Shown piece by piece: positions 42,451-52,900 of a DNA stretch of 64,000 nucleotides. This stretch comes from Delphinus delphis (lineage: Eukaryota > Chordata > Mammalia > Artiodactyla > Delphinidae), in NCBI RefSeq assembly GCF_949987515.2, contig NC_082694.2:15555958-15619957 (forward strand), given 5' to 3'. The notes beneath the pieces were generated by a model, which saw only the letters and a program-made list of their open reading frames with translations, did no database searches and had not been told where the DNA came from. Within the stretch, counting starts at the first letter, position 1, and each line of letters opens with the position of its first letter. The position numbers and the translations under genes are program-made.

Positions 42451-42864
42451 GTGGCCCCCGGGACTGTCCTGACTCCAGCCCCTCTCCCAGCCCGGGACCC
42501 TCAAGCCAGGGAGAGTGGCCCCCTTTCCAGATGTTAGGGCCCCGCGGCGTTTCTGAACATCTGGGTGGAACGCGGAGGCCCCCGGTGGATGCCGGAGGGT
42601 GTCCACGTTGCGGCGGGGGCTCAGCCCGAAGTGTGGGCGCTCAGAGCTGCAGCGGGAGCCCTGCATCTGGTGTTGACCACCTTCCTCTCCCCCGCACCGG
42701 CTTTGACCAGTCACTAGACTCTGGACTTTGACCTGTCTCTCTCCACCAGGCCCGGGCAGCTGATGGTTTTGGCGAAGTACCTTAAGGTAGCTGGGTCCAC
42801 ACCCTCTTCCCCACCTACCTCTTGTCCTCCCCCCACACCACCACCACCCTGGCTCCCCTCCCTC

Positions 42865-45836
42865 ATGACCGCCTGGATCCTCCTTCCTGTCAGCCTGTCA
42901 GCATTCTCCATCACTGGCCTATGGACTGTGTGAGTAAAGAGGGGGATGGGGGGAGGCAACTAGGGGACAAAATGGACCCCGGCTGAGGAGGGACAGGACC
43001 CAACAGGAGCCTGATGGCACACACAAAGTCCCTTGTCCTGTTGCAGGCTCCAGGGTGGTACCCAGGGCCACTCTGGCTGTCTGCAAAGCCTGGCCTGGTG
43101 CCTGGGCACACAGCCCCTTGGGACAAGCTGGCACCACTGCTGTCCAGCAGGGTGGCCCTGACAGACACACTTCTAGCCAGGGCAACTTCCAGAGGTCCTC
43201 TAGTTTGGGACTAGGCTGTGGGTTCTAGAGTAGCATGAAGCCCCAGGGCCACCCCAGGTTGAGTGTCCGGAAAGGACAATAAGGCTGAATGGGGGCAGAA
43301 TCAAAGGAAAAGAGTCAGTGGGAGAAGGCTGGGTGCATCATGGGGCAGGGTGACAGTTGTGCTCCCGCAGGTATGCCATGGCCGTGATGAACCACCACGT
43401 GTGCCCCGTGGAGAACTGGTATGGCGCACTCTGCAGACAGCCTCACTCTAAAGCTCCCTTCATCTCTGTTCCCTCTGGGGCCGGGGCTGCCTCGAGCCAG
43501 ATGGAGACACTGGGCCTCACTGCTCTTCTCTGACATTGGCAGCGCCTGCCCCTCCCCAGGCATGGCTTCGTGCCCACCTACCTGCTTCCCACCGTCATTC
43601 GCCCCTTTGGCTTCTGTCTCAGGGGGGCCCTGGGAAGTGGGCTCTTCTGCCCCTGCCAAGGGAGGTCTGGGAGGGTGGTCTCCGAGAGGCCTGAGGCTAC
43701 AGGCCGAGGGCCTGGGGGAACCCCTTTCCCCCAGGCTACTCTCTGTCCTGCCTGCCAGGTCCTACAACGAATCCTGCTCTCCTGACCCCACTGAGCAAGG
43801 GGGCCCCAAGACCTGCTGCACCCTGGATGATGTCCCCCTCATCAGGTAAGGCCTAGAAACCGCGCAGGTCACAGAGACCCAAGGCCCTGCTAGGCTCCCA
43901 ACTAAGCCCCCCCAGCAAAGGCCTGTCCTTGGGTCTCAGGAATAATAATTCCATTAAGAGCACTTAATTACAATATTACTTACCAATTACTATGTACCGG
44001 ACCCTGTGCTGAATGCTTTACATGCGTAGCGGCATTTAATTCTCCTAGCACTAAGGCAGCTGTTTTCACCATTTTATAGGCAAGGAAAGTGAGACAGAGC
44101 TATGTCATCCATCCAGGTCCCTCAGCTAGTAAGTGGAGGCACCTGGATATAAGTTCAAGCTCTCCGTTTGCCCAGCCCAAGTTCTGGCTTAAGGGAAGCC
44201 AGACGCCCTGCAGGCCTTGACGGTCTCAGGGAGTCCAAGAGCCTCGGGGTCTGCCGAGCAGTCCTGGGCACTGCCTACCCCAGCACGCACACCAGCTCTG
44301 CCCTGGGGGGAGGCGCGGCCAGCCTAGGGCCAAATGTTTGTGAGGGGCCCTGGCCCTTCTCATCAGTCGGGCTTGCCTGCTTGAGGAACAGGCACAGATA
44401 AGGCAAGGGAGAGCAGGCGGGCCAGAACGGGGCCTTGCGGTGCTCCTGCCCCCCTCACTCTGTCCTCGCCCCCTCCTCTCAGCAAGTGCGGCACATACCC
44501 CCCAGAGAGCTGCCTCTTCAGCCTCATTGGCAACGTGGGTGCTTTCATGGGTGAGTTGTGCCCTCGGCCCGACCACCAACCCGCTCAGTCCCGCCCGCCC
44601 TCACACCTGCTCCCCAAAGAGGCCCAGGAAGCCCTGGCCTCGCGCCGCCTACCCCGCCACGAGCTAAGGCCAGCGGGGCCACTTCTCTTCCATTCCTTGA
44701 AGGCCCAAGGCTAACTTGCACACGGCCACGCTGGTAGGGCACACCACCCGCCTGTCCGTTCCCTTCCTGCCCTCAGAGTATCTGGGGAAAGCTGGTGGGC
44801 TCGCTGGACTGGGCCAGGGCCAGAGCCGGCCCCACCTGTGCTCTTCTCCCCCAGTGGCCCTGATCTGCCTCCTGCGCTACGGGCAGCTCCTGGAGCAGAG
44901 CCGTCATTCCTGGGTCAACACCACGACGCTCATCACAGGCTGCACCAACGCTGCAGGCCTGGTGGTGGTGGGCAACTTCCAGGTGCGCCCGCCCGCCCAC
45001 CTCTTGCACTTCCCGAAGGGGGCCAGGCTTTCGGCAGGGGCCCTCAGTTTCCCGAGGGTTGACCCAAGCTGCGGGTCTGCCCCTCAGGGTTGGGGGTGGG
45101 AAGAACAGGGCCCGGGAGGGGAAAAGCCCGGGAGGGAGGGACGGAGCGGGGTGGAGGGGGCTGCTTCACGGGTCGGCCCCTCTCTCCGGGCCCAGGTGGA
45201 TCACGCTAAGTCTCTGCACTACGTCGGAACCGGCGTGGCCTTCACTGCCGGGCTGCTCTTTGTCTGCCTGCACTGTGCCCTCTCCTACCACGGGGCCGCT
45301 GCCCCCCACGACCTGGCTGTGGCCTACCTGCGGATCGTGCTGGCAGCCATCGCCTTTGTCTCTCTGATCCTCAGTATCCTTCCAGGACAGGGCGGCCAGG
45401 AGCTCTTCCTGTAGCCCAGGCCCTCTCCCACCCAAGATGGGGATCCGCCCCCACCCAGGGTGGTCTTCTGCCCCCCTCTCCCGGGAGGTGAGGCCTGGTC
45501 CTCGGCCCCAGCCTAGCCGCATATCCGGGAAGGCAGAAAGGGTGTCGCCAGGCTGCCGCCCATCCCACTGAACATTTCCTTAGCCCCATGCCAGGCGGGG
45601 TCTTCTTCATCCACGAGAGCTCTCAGCTGCAGCACGGGGCAGCCCTATGCGAGTGGGTGTTTGTCATCGACATCCTCATCTTCTACGGCACCTTCAGCTA
45701 TGAGTTCGGGGCAGTCTCCTCGGAGACACTGGTGGCCACACTGCAGCCCGCCCCCGGCCGGGCCTGCAAGTCGTCCGGAAGCAGCAGCACCTCCACACAC
45801 CTCAACTGTGCCCCTGAGAGCGTCGCCATGATCTGA
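42865..45836 (+). CDS. TMEM150A: TMEM150A, six-pass membrane protein, PI4KA complex regulator (271 aa, 7 coding exons)
   Basis: TMEM150A belongs to the DRAM/TMEM150/Sfk1 family. It is reported to bind the PI4KIIIalpha-EFR3-TTC7 machinery at the plasma membrane and influence PI(4,5)P2 resynthesis. Coding exons: 42865-42929, 43371-43418, 43759-43845, 44483-44550, 44855-44982, 45196-45373 and 45595-45836. Phases fit and 816 nt give 271 aa, the human length. Six hydrophobic segments lie near residues 3-26, 75-95, 112-132, 140-163, 172-197 and 209-231. The first loop has a Cys-rich region ([21 protein letters not shown]) and the sequon NES (Asn about 41); a second sequon NTT follows the third exon group. 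The tail is Ser/Thr-rich and ends CAPESVAMI. The last donor (A|GTATCC at 45374) is weak; reading through it adds about 13 residues and a stop before the sixth membrane segment. Confidence 0.95.
44009..44155. repeat. MIR relic in TMEM150A intron 3
   Basis: CTATGTACCGGACCCTGTGC, then TTCACCATTTTATAGGCAAG and TCAGCTAGTAAGTGGAGGCA follow the MIR consensus. Diverged and ancient. Confidence 0.7.
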
Positions 45837-46343
45837 GGTCTGGGGAGGGTGGCTGGCCCGGCCTCCGCAGCTCCCCACCCCGTTATCTCCTTCGCATTTA
45901 TTTTGTACCAAAAAACAATTTTGAGAAAGTATTCTGTTGGGACAGAGGCTTCCTCGCTCCTGGAGGAGTGGCCATCCCACACCCACCTGTGCCATACAGG
46001 AGCGGGCCCTGGCAGCTGCCCAAGCTGTGCACAGCCTGCTCCCCACACCGCAGTGTTATTTTTATGTTTTAAAGGTCACGTATCCTCATTCACCCAGCCA
46101 GCCCTTCAGGTGCCTTCTACTCCCCCAGTGCCACTGGGGTTTCCTGCTGCAGGAATTGGGGGCTGGGAACAGCAAGAGGGACAGCAGTCTGGGGGCGGGG
46201 GTGAGCACTCCTTAGTCTGTGGGAAGGCCCACTTCTGGGCCCACTGAGCTGCACTGGGATTCTTCACTCTGTCCCTTTCTTTAGGGCAAATAACACAGCA
46301 GAACCACGTGGGTATTTTAGTACTTTTTTTTATATATATATCT

Positions 46344-46349
46344 ATTAAA
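46344..46349 (+). terminator. TMEM150A: Probable TMEM150A polyadenylation signal (ATTAAA)
   Basis: ATTAAA lies about 510 nt downstream of the TMEM150A stop, after a TATATATATA stretch, and is followed within 20-40 nt by TGT-rich sequence (GTCTGTAGTCTGTTCTGG). It is the best candidate between the stop codon and the convergent RNF181 3' end. Confidence 0.6.
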
Positions 46350-46379
46350 AGAATTCTAATTTGCATGTCTGTAGTCTGT

Positions 46380-47035
46380 TCTGGAGAGTCGGAGAGGGCC
46401 TGATCCTGGCTTTCCCTAGGCAAAGGATGGGAGAAAGCCTCTGCCTCCAGGGAGGGTCCCGAGTGCCCGCTGCTCTTTGAGAGCAGGACTGCCAAAAACG
46501 AGGGATGCCAAGTGCTATCCAAATACCCCGCAAGGGCTTGAAGCCCTTTCTGGGCCTTTCAACAGTCTAAAGAGCCGACTCCATCCTTTCACACTTCCTG
46601 TCCTGCTCAGAGTCTGGTTTGAAGCTTGATTCCACACTAAGGGATAGGAGGAAGGGAGGATACAGAGAATAACTTGAAAATGTTTGTTAGAAGCAGTCTT
46701 TGCAGTGACGCTAAAGAAAGCCCCTGGGATTCTAAGGTTGACTAAAGATTGCAGGGGGAGGGAGAGAGATGGGCTAGTTTTTCTTGACCGTTTTTAAGTA
46801 ACTACTGGCTGCCAGACCCTGACACATTTTGCTTTCCAACCGCAGACACAGAGGCCGAAGCTCTGGCTGGTCTGGTCGGTGGCCAAGATCTTGACCTGGG
46901 CCCTCCTGCCCTGAGGCCAGCAGGCTTGGCAGCCTGGTACCTTCTATGGTTCAGGACCACCTTCCCCCATAGCAGTAGAGACCCACTGGAGGGTACAGAG
47001 TCCCTGCCCAGGCCTGTGAGCAATGGAGCGGCAGG
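46380..47035. other. Convergent intergenic gap between TMEM150A and RNF181
   Basis: About 650 bp between the two predicted 3' ends. No repeat or exon was recognised. Confidence 0.55.
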
Positions 47036-47050
47036 ATGGGTAAAGAAACT

Positions 47051-47056
47051 TTTAAT
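47051..47056 (-). terminator. RNF181: Probable RNF181 polyadenylation signal (ATTAAA)
   Basis: TTTAAT on the plus strand is ATTAAA on the gene strand, about 65 nt past the RNF181 stop. This implies a very short 3' UTR of about 85 nt. Confidence 0.6.
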
Positions 47057-47118
47057 GAGAATCCGAGGCAGACGAGGAAGGTGTTGTGGAGGAGGACTGG
47101 TGTGCCGTCCCAGCCACC

Positions 47119-49280
47119 TCATGTGTACATGGCTCCATGGAGGTTCTCGAGTCGGTGCTTCTGCTGCTGCTTGCGAGCCTGAAGGAAAGAGGGTGCACTG
47201 GGCAGGGGCCGTACCCCGAGGCCTGTGGGTGAAGGGACAGGGCAGCCACCGTGGGACTGGCTCACTGTTCTCAGGCCCTGGGCACCTGCGATGCCAAGGC
47301 TCTTGCCCCTCACTAAAATCACTGGGAAGGCCGCCAGAGTCAGGGACCATGAGGCCTACTCAGGCTTGCTGAGGTGGGGAACGAGCGCATCAAGGACGGA
47401 CTCAGGGAGCCCCGTCACCACCCACTCCACTTACCCAGCCCCCTACCTTATCTCGTCTATACTCCTCATAAGTGTCATCATCAGTGGGCAGCTCGTGGCG
47501 GCACAGGGGGCAGGAATTTGTCTGGGAAAAGCAGTGCAGTGTACGAGCCCAGGTCTGGTCTTGATAAGCTAAAAACCGTCTCCAGCTCCCAAATCCCAGC
47601 CCTATCCCTCTCCCGTCTCTGATCCCCCCAGCAGTCCATAAACAGAAAGCGGCTTGAGAACTGGGCCCAGGGCAGGGTGAGGGCTGGGAAAAAGGAAGCA
47701 GTACCTTGCTCAGCCAGGGCAGAATGCAGTTGGAGTGGAAGAGGTGATGGCAAGGCATCTCAATGGCAGTCTCCTCCTCCTCAAATTCCAAAAGACACAC
47801 GGGGCACTTGAGCTCTTGAGGAGGGAGTGCTAATCAGGAGAGCTGCTATAGGCCCTACCTCCCAGCTCCCATTCCTGAAGGACACTTCTTGCCCCAACCT
47901 GGCCTGGAAAACTGAAGGGCCAGACCATAGTCTGGCTTCCAGAGGGGGTGGGTCTGGCAGACCTGACCCAAATAGTGGAAAGAATTAGTGTTCTCACCAG
48001 CCTGAGAGCCCCTGATGACTGTCCTGGGGAGGTTCTCAACTGCAGTCTTGGCAGCAGGTGGAGGCAGGTGGTGATCCCAATCTACTACCAACCCCAAGTC
48101 TTCGAAGTCCATCCTATTGAAAAGGGACCTGGGAAGAAGAATCCAAAGTCAGAACCAAAGAAAAATCATACTTTTGGGGCTTCCCTGGTGGTCCAGCGGT
48201 TAAGAATCCACCTGCCAATGCAGGGGACACGGCTTTGATCCCTGGTCCAGGAAGATCCCACATGCTGAAGGGGAACTAAGCCCGTGCACCACAACTACTG
48301 AGCCCGCGCTCTAGAGCCCACGAGCTGCAACTACTGAGCCTGTGTGCCACAACTACTGAAGCCTGTGCGCTCTAGAGCCCGCGTGCTGCAACTAGTAAGC
48401 GCACGTGCCGCAACTACTGAGCCCGCGTGCTGCAACTACTGAAGCCCTTGCGCCTAGAGCCCATGCTCTGCAACAAGAGACGCCACCGCAATGAGAAGCC
48501 CGCGCACCGCAACGAAGAGTAGCCCACGCTCGCTACAACTAGAGAAAGCCCGTGTGAAGCAACGAAGACCCAGCATAGCCAAAACACAAAAACCCCCACA
48601 CTTTCTCATTGCCCCCGCAGTCCACTAAGCATTAACAGATAAGTACTCTGCCCAGCTACTAGTACTAATAGCTACCCCTCAGTAGTGCTCACTACGTAAA
48701 AAGCACAGCGGGAAATGGCTTACAGCTGCCATCAGACAACCCCAAGCACGCAGGCTGTTTATTCCCATTTTACACATGAGACAACAGCTCAGAGAAGTTA
48801 CCCAGGCCACGCAGGAATGACCTGGTAAAGCCAGATTCCAAGTGGCAGTGTGGCTTCCATGCTTGGAGTTCCTAACGAATATGCCCACTCACAGCCACAC
48901 GGCCCCTACCCCGCCCCCATGACCCGCCTATTCCAGAATCTCCTAGAGCCCCACTGCCCTGCGGCCCCGACTCCCCCGACTCGCCAGCTCGTCTTTTCCA
49001 GAACCCCCTTGCCCGGGCCCCTCCAAGGACGATCCAAATGATCGCCTTCCCCCGAATCTCACTGTGGAACTAACTCTCCAGATTATTTATCCGTCCTCCT
49101 CTGAATCTACTGCCCCAGATAATCCGCCTTCTCCAGCCAGCTTCAGCCCAGTAACCTGCTGCGTGAGCCCTACCTCCCAGCCCCGCGCACCCACCTGGCG
49201 AGCTCCAGCAGCATGTTGGTCCGGGCATCCTGCTCGGAGTGCAACGGCTCGCAGTCGTGTTCATCGAAATAAGACGCCAT
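47119..49280 (-). CDS. RNF181: RNF181, RING-H2 E3 ubiquitin ligase (153 aa, 5 exons)
   Basis: RNF181 is an E3 ubiquitin-protein ligase, first described as binding the integrin alpha-IIb tail in platelets. Coding exons on the minus strand: 49195-49280, 47998-48128, 47705-47814, 47447-47521 and 47119-47178. All splice sites are GT-AG, phases fit, and 462 nt give 153 aa as in human. The N-terminus reads [12 protein letters not shown]. The RING-H2 domain has all eight zinc ligands: C76, C79, C94, H96, H99, C102, C113 and C116, with the conserved Pro after the seventh Cys and Trp at 106 for E2 contact. The C-terminus is basic and Gln-rich ([19 protein letters not shown]). The tail faces TMEM150A; the promoter has four CCAAT boxes rather than a strong CpG island. 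It looks fully functional. Confidence 0.96.
48177..48593 (+). mobile_element. CHR-1-type SINE with expanded internal repeats
   Basis: Starts GGGGCTTCCCTGGTGGTCCA. At over 400 bp it is the longest SINE in the window, because a unit around GCAACTACTGAGCCCGCGTG is repeated five or six times. It lies in RNF181 intron 1, 50 bp upstream of exon 2, antisense to the gene. No clean target duplication was found. Confidence 0.85.
48670..48850. repeat. MIR relic in RNF181 intron 1
   Basis: TTATTCCCATTTTACACATGAGACAACAGCTCAGAGAAGTTACCCAGG-type text is standard for MIR elements. Diverged. Confidence 0.7.
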
Positions 49281-49334
49281 GGCAGCGGGCCTGACACTGC
49301 CCTCAGACCCCGCTGCACCTCAGCCTCGCGGTGC

Positions 49335-49490
49335 TGGCCAATAAACTGGCGAGTTGAGGGAGGGTGACCAATCATAGCATCCGAAAGGCGGGCACAGTGG
49401 CTCTTTCGCCTCAGGGAAAGCGGAAGTATTAATTTTCTCACCTTTCATTGGCTCAATTAAGTCAGGTGACCAAAGGCTGAAACCAATGGC
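49335..49490 (-). promoter_or_regulatory. RNF181: RNF181 promoter with four CCAAT boxes
   Basis: CCAAT pentamers occur at 49338-49342, 49368-49372 and 49483-49487 on the plus strand and as ATTGG at 49447-49451. All lie 58-210 bp upstream of the RNF181 start codon. Such clusters usually bind NF-Y. No TATA box was seen. Confidence 0.65.
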
Positions 49491-50016
49491 AGGGGCCGGG
49501 GCTGGTCAGAAAATTTTCGTCTTGCAGTCCCAGCCTAGAGTAGGTTCGTGGGAGGGACGTGTGGCTCGCGTCCCTAGAGCCCTGAAAAACCAAGGCTCTG
49601 GGCTGTAGGGGTCCTTCATCCGCTCTGCGGCTCAGAGAGTCTCGGCAGGACAGATGTCAGAGGTCTCTCAGAGACGGAGGGAGGCCCTGGCCCAGGGATC
49701 ATGGTTCTGCGAGCCTAGAGAGGCCTGGTGTCAGGGTGCTTCCCGCTGCTCTGTCGCGGCCTCGCCGGGCACTTCTGCATCTAATTTGTTCAGGACTTGG
49801 CGCTTCACTCCTCCACGACTCCCACAAAACAAACAAAAATTCCCTGCTCATTTCTTCTGTGTTAGGCACAATAATAAAGGGTGGGGCAGCCTCCCCAACC
49901 GAGAGGAGGACGATCCCTGCAGGGGAATCTAGGGCCTTACCAGCTCAAGGAACTATCTGTGTGACCTTTAGCCCATTGCTCAACTTCTCCCCCAGCTTCT
50001 GTAAAACCAGTGGCTT

Positions 50017-50231
50017 GAATTGAACAAGTGGTTTGCATCCCTGGCTACCCATGAATCTCCTGGAGAGAGAAGAGGCGGGGTTGCAGCTTTAGGGAAAAAA
50101 AACAAAAAAAACCGTGTCTGATACTTAGCCTCAAAGATTCTGATTTAACTGATCTAGGCCTGGGAGTGGTATTTTTTTAATAAGCTCTATCGGTGATTCT
50201 GATGTGAGGCAAGGTTGAGAATGACTGCACT
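50017..50231. mobile_element. MER5-like hAT relic
   Basis: Text such as ATGAATCTCCTGGAGAGAGA, AAAGATTCTGATTTAACTGA and the end AGGTTGAGAATGACTGC match the MER5A group. It lies between RNF181 and the VAMP5 3' end. Confidence 0.65.
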
Positions 50232-50239
50232 AAATGATT

Positions 50240-51280
50240 TGGACAATAGTTAGCATTTAGTTGGCATCTAGAACCATTACATTGAGAGAAATTGTACATA
50301 GGGTATAAATACTCCTCAGGGTCATTATCCCTTGTTACATATGTAAAACCCAAGTCCACATTCACAGGGCCTCTTAGTAGTGTTGCACACCTAAGTGCAG
50401 CACCGGGTGCTTGCCTCCATCTTCCCCGGGAAAGGCAGATGGTGGTGAGCCTAGCGAAAGTAACACGCTCTGTGCGGGTACAGCTCCACACAACTCGATG
50501 GTTTGTTCTTGTTTCTCCGTCAGTAGCCCTCACTCCACCTAACAAGGAACTGTTTCTGTTGCACACTTGACCCTGAATTCCCCTTCCCACCCGCTCTTGA
50601 GTTTGACATGCAGTTAAGGAGTTCAGGCAGTGGCTGCCCTGTTTCCCAGGTCTTGGTAGGGCCTTTCCTTCTTCCCTGGCCTTTACCCAACGATCTTACT
50701 TGGTGCCCTGAAGGCACTGCCTCCCTGGCCCTTTGAAAAGCCCCAATTCTTTCCCACAGGGCAAACTTTGTGACTCTGCATTACAGCACCATAGAAGGAA
50801 GCCCTTTCCCTTTCCTGCCACCTACCCCACCTGTGATCTGGTGTAAAGCTTGAGGGAGAAATTGGAGCAGAGGTGCTCAAGGGGAAAAGTCTCTCTGAAG
50901 GTGAGAGCCTTGTGATATAAAGATCTGGAAGTGCTTTCCTCTTTGTCCTCCTATCTGGAGTCCCATGGGTCCTCTGAACATCCCAAGACTCAGAAAAATA
51001 ACAGATTTCATTCTCAGGGAAACAGACTTGGAGGGCACTGGTTGAAGGGTCTGGTTTGGGGGCTGTTGTGTCTTTACACATGCACCCCAGAAGGATCTGT
51101 CTGTAGGGTTGGATCAAGTTGAGAAGGGAGAAGGGCCATCTCCCAAGGCTGGAGTCCTTGGGAGTCCTGTTTTCCAAGCAGCCCCAGGGGTGGAGGCAGG
51201 GCAGGATGAACCAATCTGAAGACCTTCAAACACACACAGACACACATACACCAGTTTTTAACCAAACAGCAGCTTTTAAC
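50240..51280. other. Intergenic stretch between RNF181 and VAMP5
   Basis: No conserved exon or strong repeat was recognised. A 137-codon minus-strand open frame at 50177-50590 overlaps the MER5 relic and has no recognisable family; it was judged accidental. Confidence 0.5.
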
Positions 51281-51292
51281 CCAACAGCAGCT

Positions 51293-51298
51293 TTTACT
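51293..51298 (-). terminator. VAMP5: Candidate VAMP5 polyadenylation signal (AGTAAA variant)
   Basis: TTTACT on the plus strand reads AGTAAA on the gene strand, about 215 nt past the VAMP5 stop. No canonical AATAAA or ATTAAA was seen near by, so this is a weak assignment. Confidence 0.3.
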
Positions 51299-51510
51299 AA
51301 GCTCCAGGTGGGGCTGCCCTGGCATGGCCAGCGCATCAGGTTGCCCTCAAGGGCCAGTCTCTGGTGTAATAGGAAGTAACAAAGGTGCACAAATTGCTGC
51401 TGCCCTTCCACGCTCACTGGGGTGGCTCAGAAGGGAGCAAACTCCAGGGTTCTCTGAAGACCAGAACCGACCAGTGTGGCTATTCGGCCTCTTTTCCAGG
51501 CCCAGCTGTG

Positions 51511-52856
51511 TCATTCCCCAGGCCCTGAGGCAGCACCTGCATCCTGGGCCTGTGGGGCACTGCTGCCCTTGCTGCTTTGTGGGAGAAACATGGCCAACAA
51601 CACAATCAGGAGGATGAGCACACCAGCGCCTACTACCAGCCCCAAGTAGATCCGGCAACGGACATTCTCCCAGCGCTTCTTCTGGGCCAGAGTCTTGGTT
51701 GTCTTGCTGAAGGCGGAGCTCTGTGGACACCCCCAGACACAGGGTAGGAGTTAGTGGTTTCCCCAGAGCCCTGGACCAGCTCCTTCCAACCCAACCCCGA
51801 CAAGGCCTAGTCTCCTCCCGCAGCCTCCCCAACCTGTCAGCTCCCTTTCTCTATGCAGCCTGCCCTGGGACCCTCCCAGCCTGACTCCTGGTCTCCCACA
51901 CTGGTGTAGCCCTTGACTCACAGGCCTACAGGCTCCCGCCCAGTTAACTATGCCAGTCTTCAACCTTTAGGAAGATCCACAGCTTCAAACCAAGGCCTTC
52001 GTACTTCATGAGACCTCCCCACCCATTGCACAGCTAGGCTAGGGATGCTTCAAGAAACCCACAGTCCCCACACCTTGGGTGAGCCTCAGGCCCTACCAAC
52101 AGCCAGCCGGGAGACCCTGAGCACAGCCTGAGAGCTCCCTCTGAGGGCCCCTCCTAGCCTCTCCCTCCCCCTCCCTGCTTCTCCAGGCCTCACACCATGT
52201 CCAGGAGTTGGTCTGAACGCTGTTCCAGCTCCGCCAGCTTCCCGTCGCGCTCCAGCACCTTGTCGAAGTTGTTGAGCATGATTTCTGTCACCTCATCCGC
52301 CTGCCGCTGGCACTGCTCCAACTCTTTCCCTGCCTGGACACCAAGCCCAAGGTCAGGGCTACATGAGGCCCCTGCCTGGCCCTCATCTGGTCCTGAGACC
52401 TAGTGGCCTCCTTGCCCCACTGGGCAAGGGCGCGCGCGCGTGCTTGCGCAGTGTATGAGTAAGGGGAACAGCGCCTTTCATGTAAGGGTCTGATATGTGC
52501 AGAGGGAAGGGCTGGCCTCTTGGGTGTGTACGGCTCACATTTGGCTCCTCCCCTTGCCCATCAAGGCAGGTCCTAGGTCTGCCTTGACTTCCAGCATCTT
52601 CGCTTCCTCTAAGTTGCCTGAGGATGGGACCTTCCCAGGACCCACCCTCCCAAAAAGCAGACACTTGGCTCACCTGCTCTAGGACGGCCTCAACCTACTG
52701 TGCACCTGCCCTGTGGCTTCCCACTGGCCTAAGGAGGCAGCAAAGAACACAGAACCAAGCTACTTGGCCAGAGCCAGACAGGGAGGAGATCCAGCCCACT
52801 GAGCTAGACAGATAATTTTGGATCACCACACGTTATAGCCTCTGCCTAACCCCACA

Positions 52857-52900
<44 letters not shown>

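Noticed and set aside
42351..42731. Plus-strand open frames in the TMEM150A 5' region
   Set aside because: They lie in the first intron or 5' UTR, are Pro-rich by composition only and end before the true TMEM150A start at 42865.
50177..50590. 137-codon minus-strand frame between RNF181 and VAMP5
   Set aside because: It overlaps a MER5-like relic, has no recognisable domain and no splice or promoter context.
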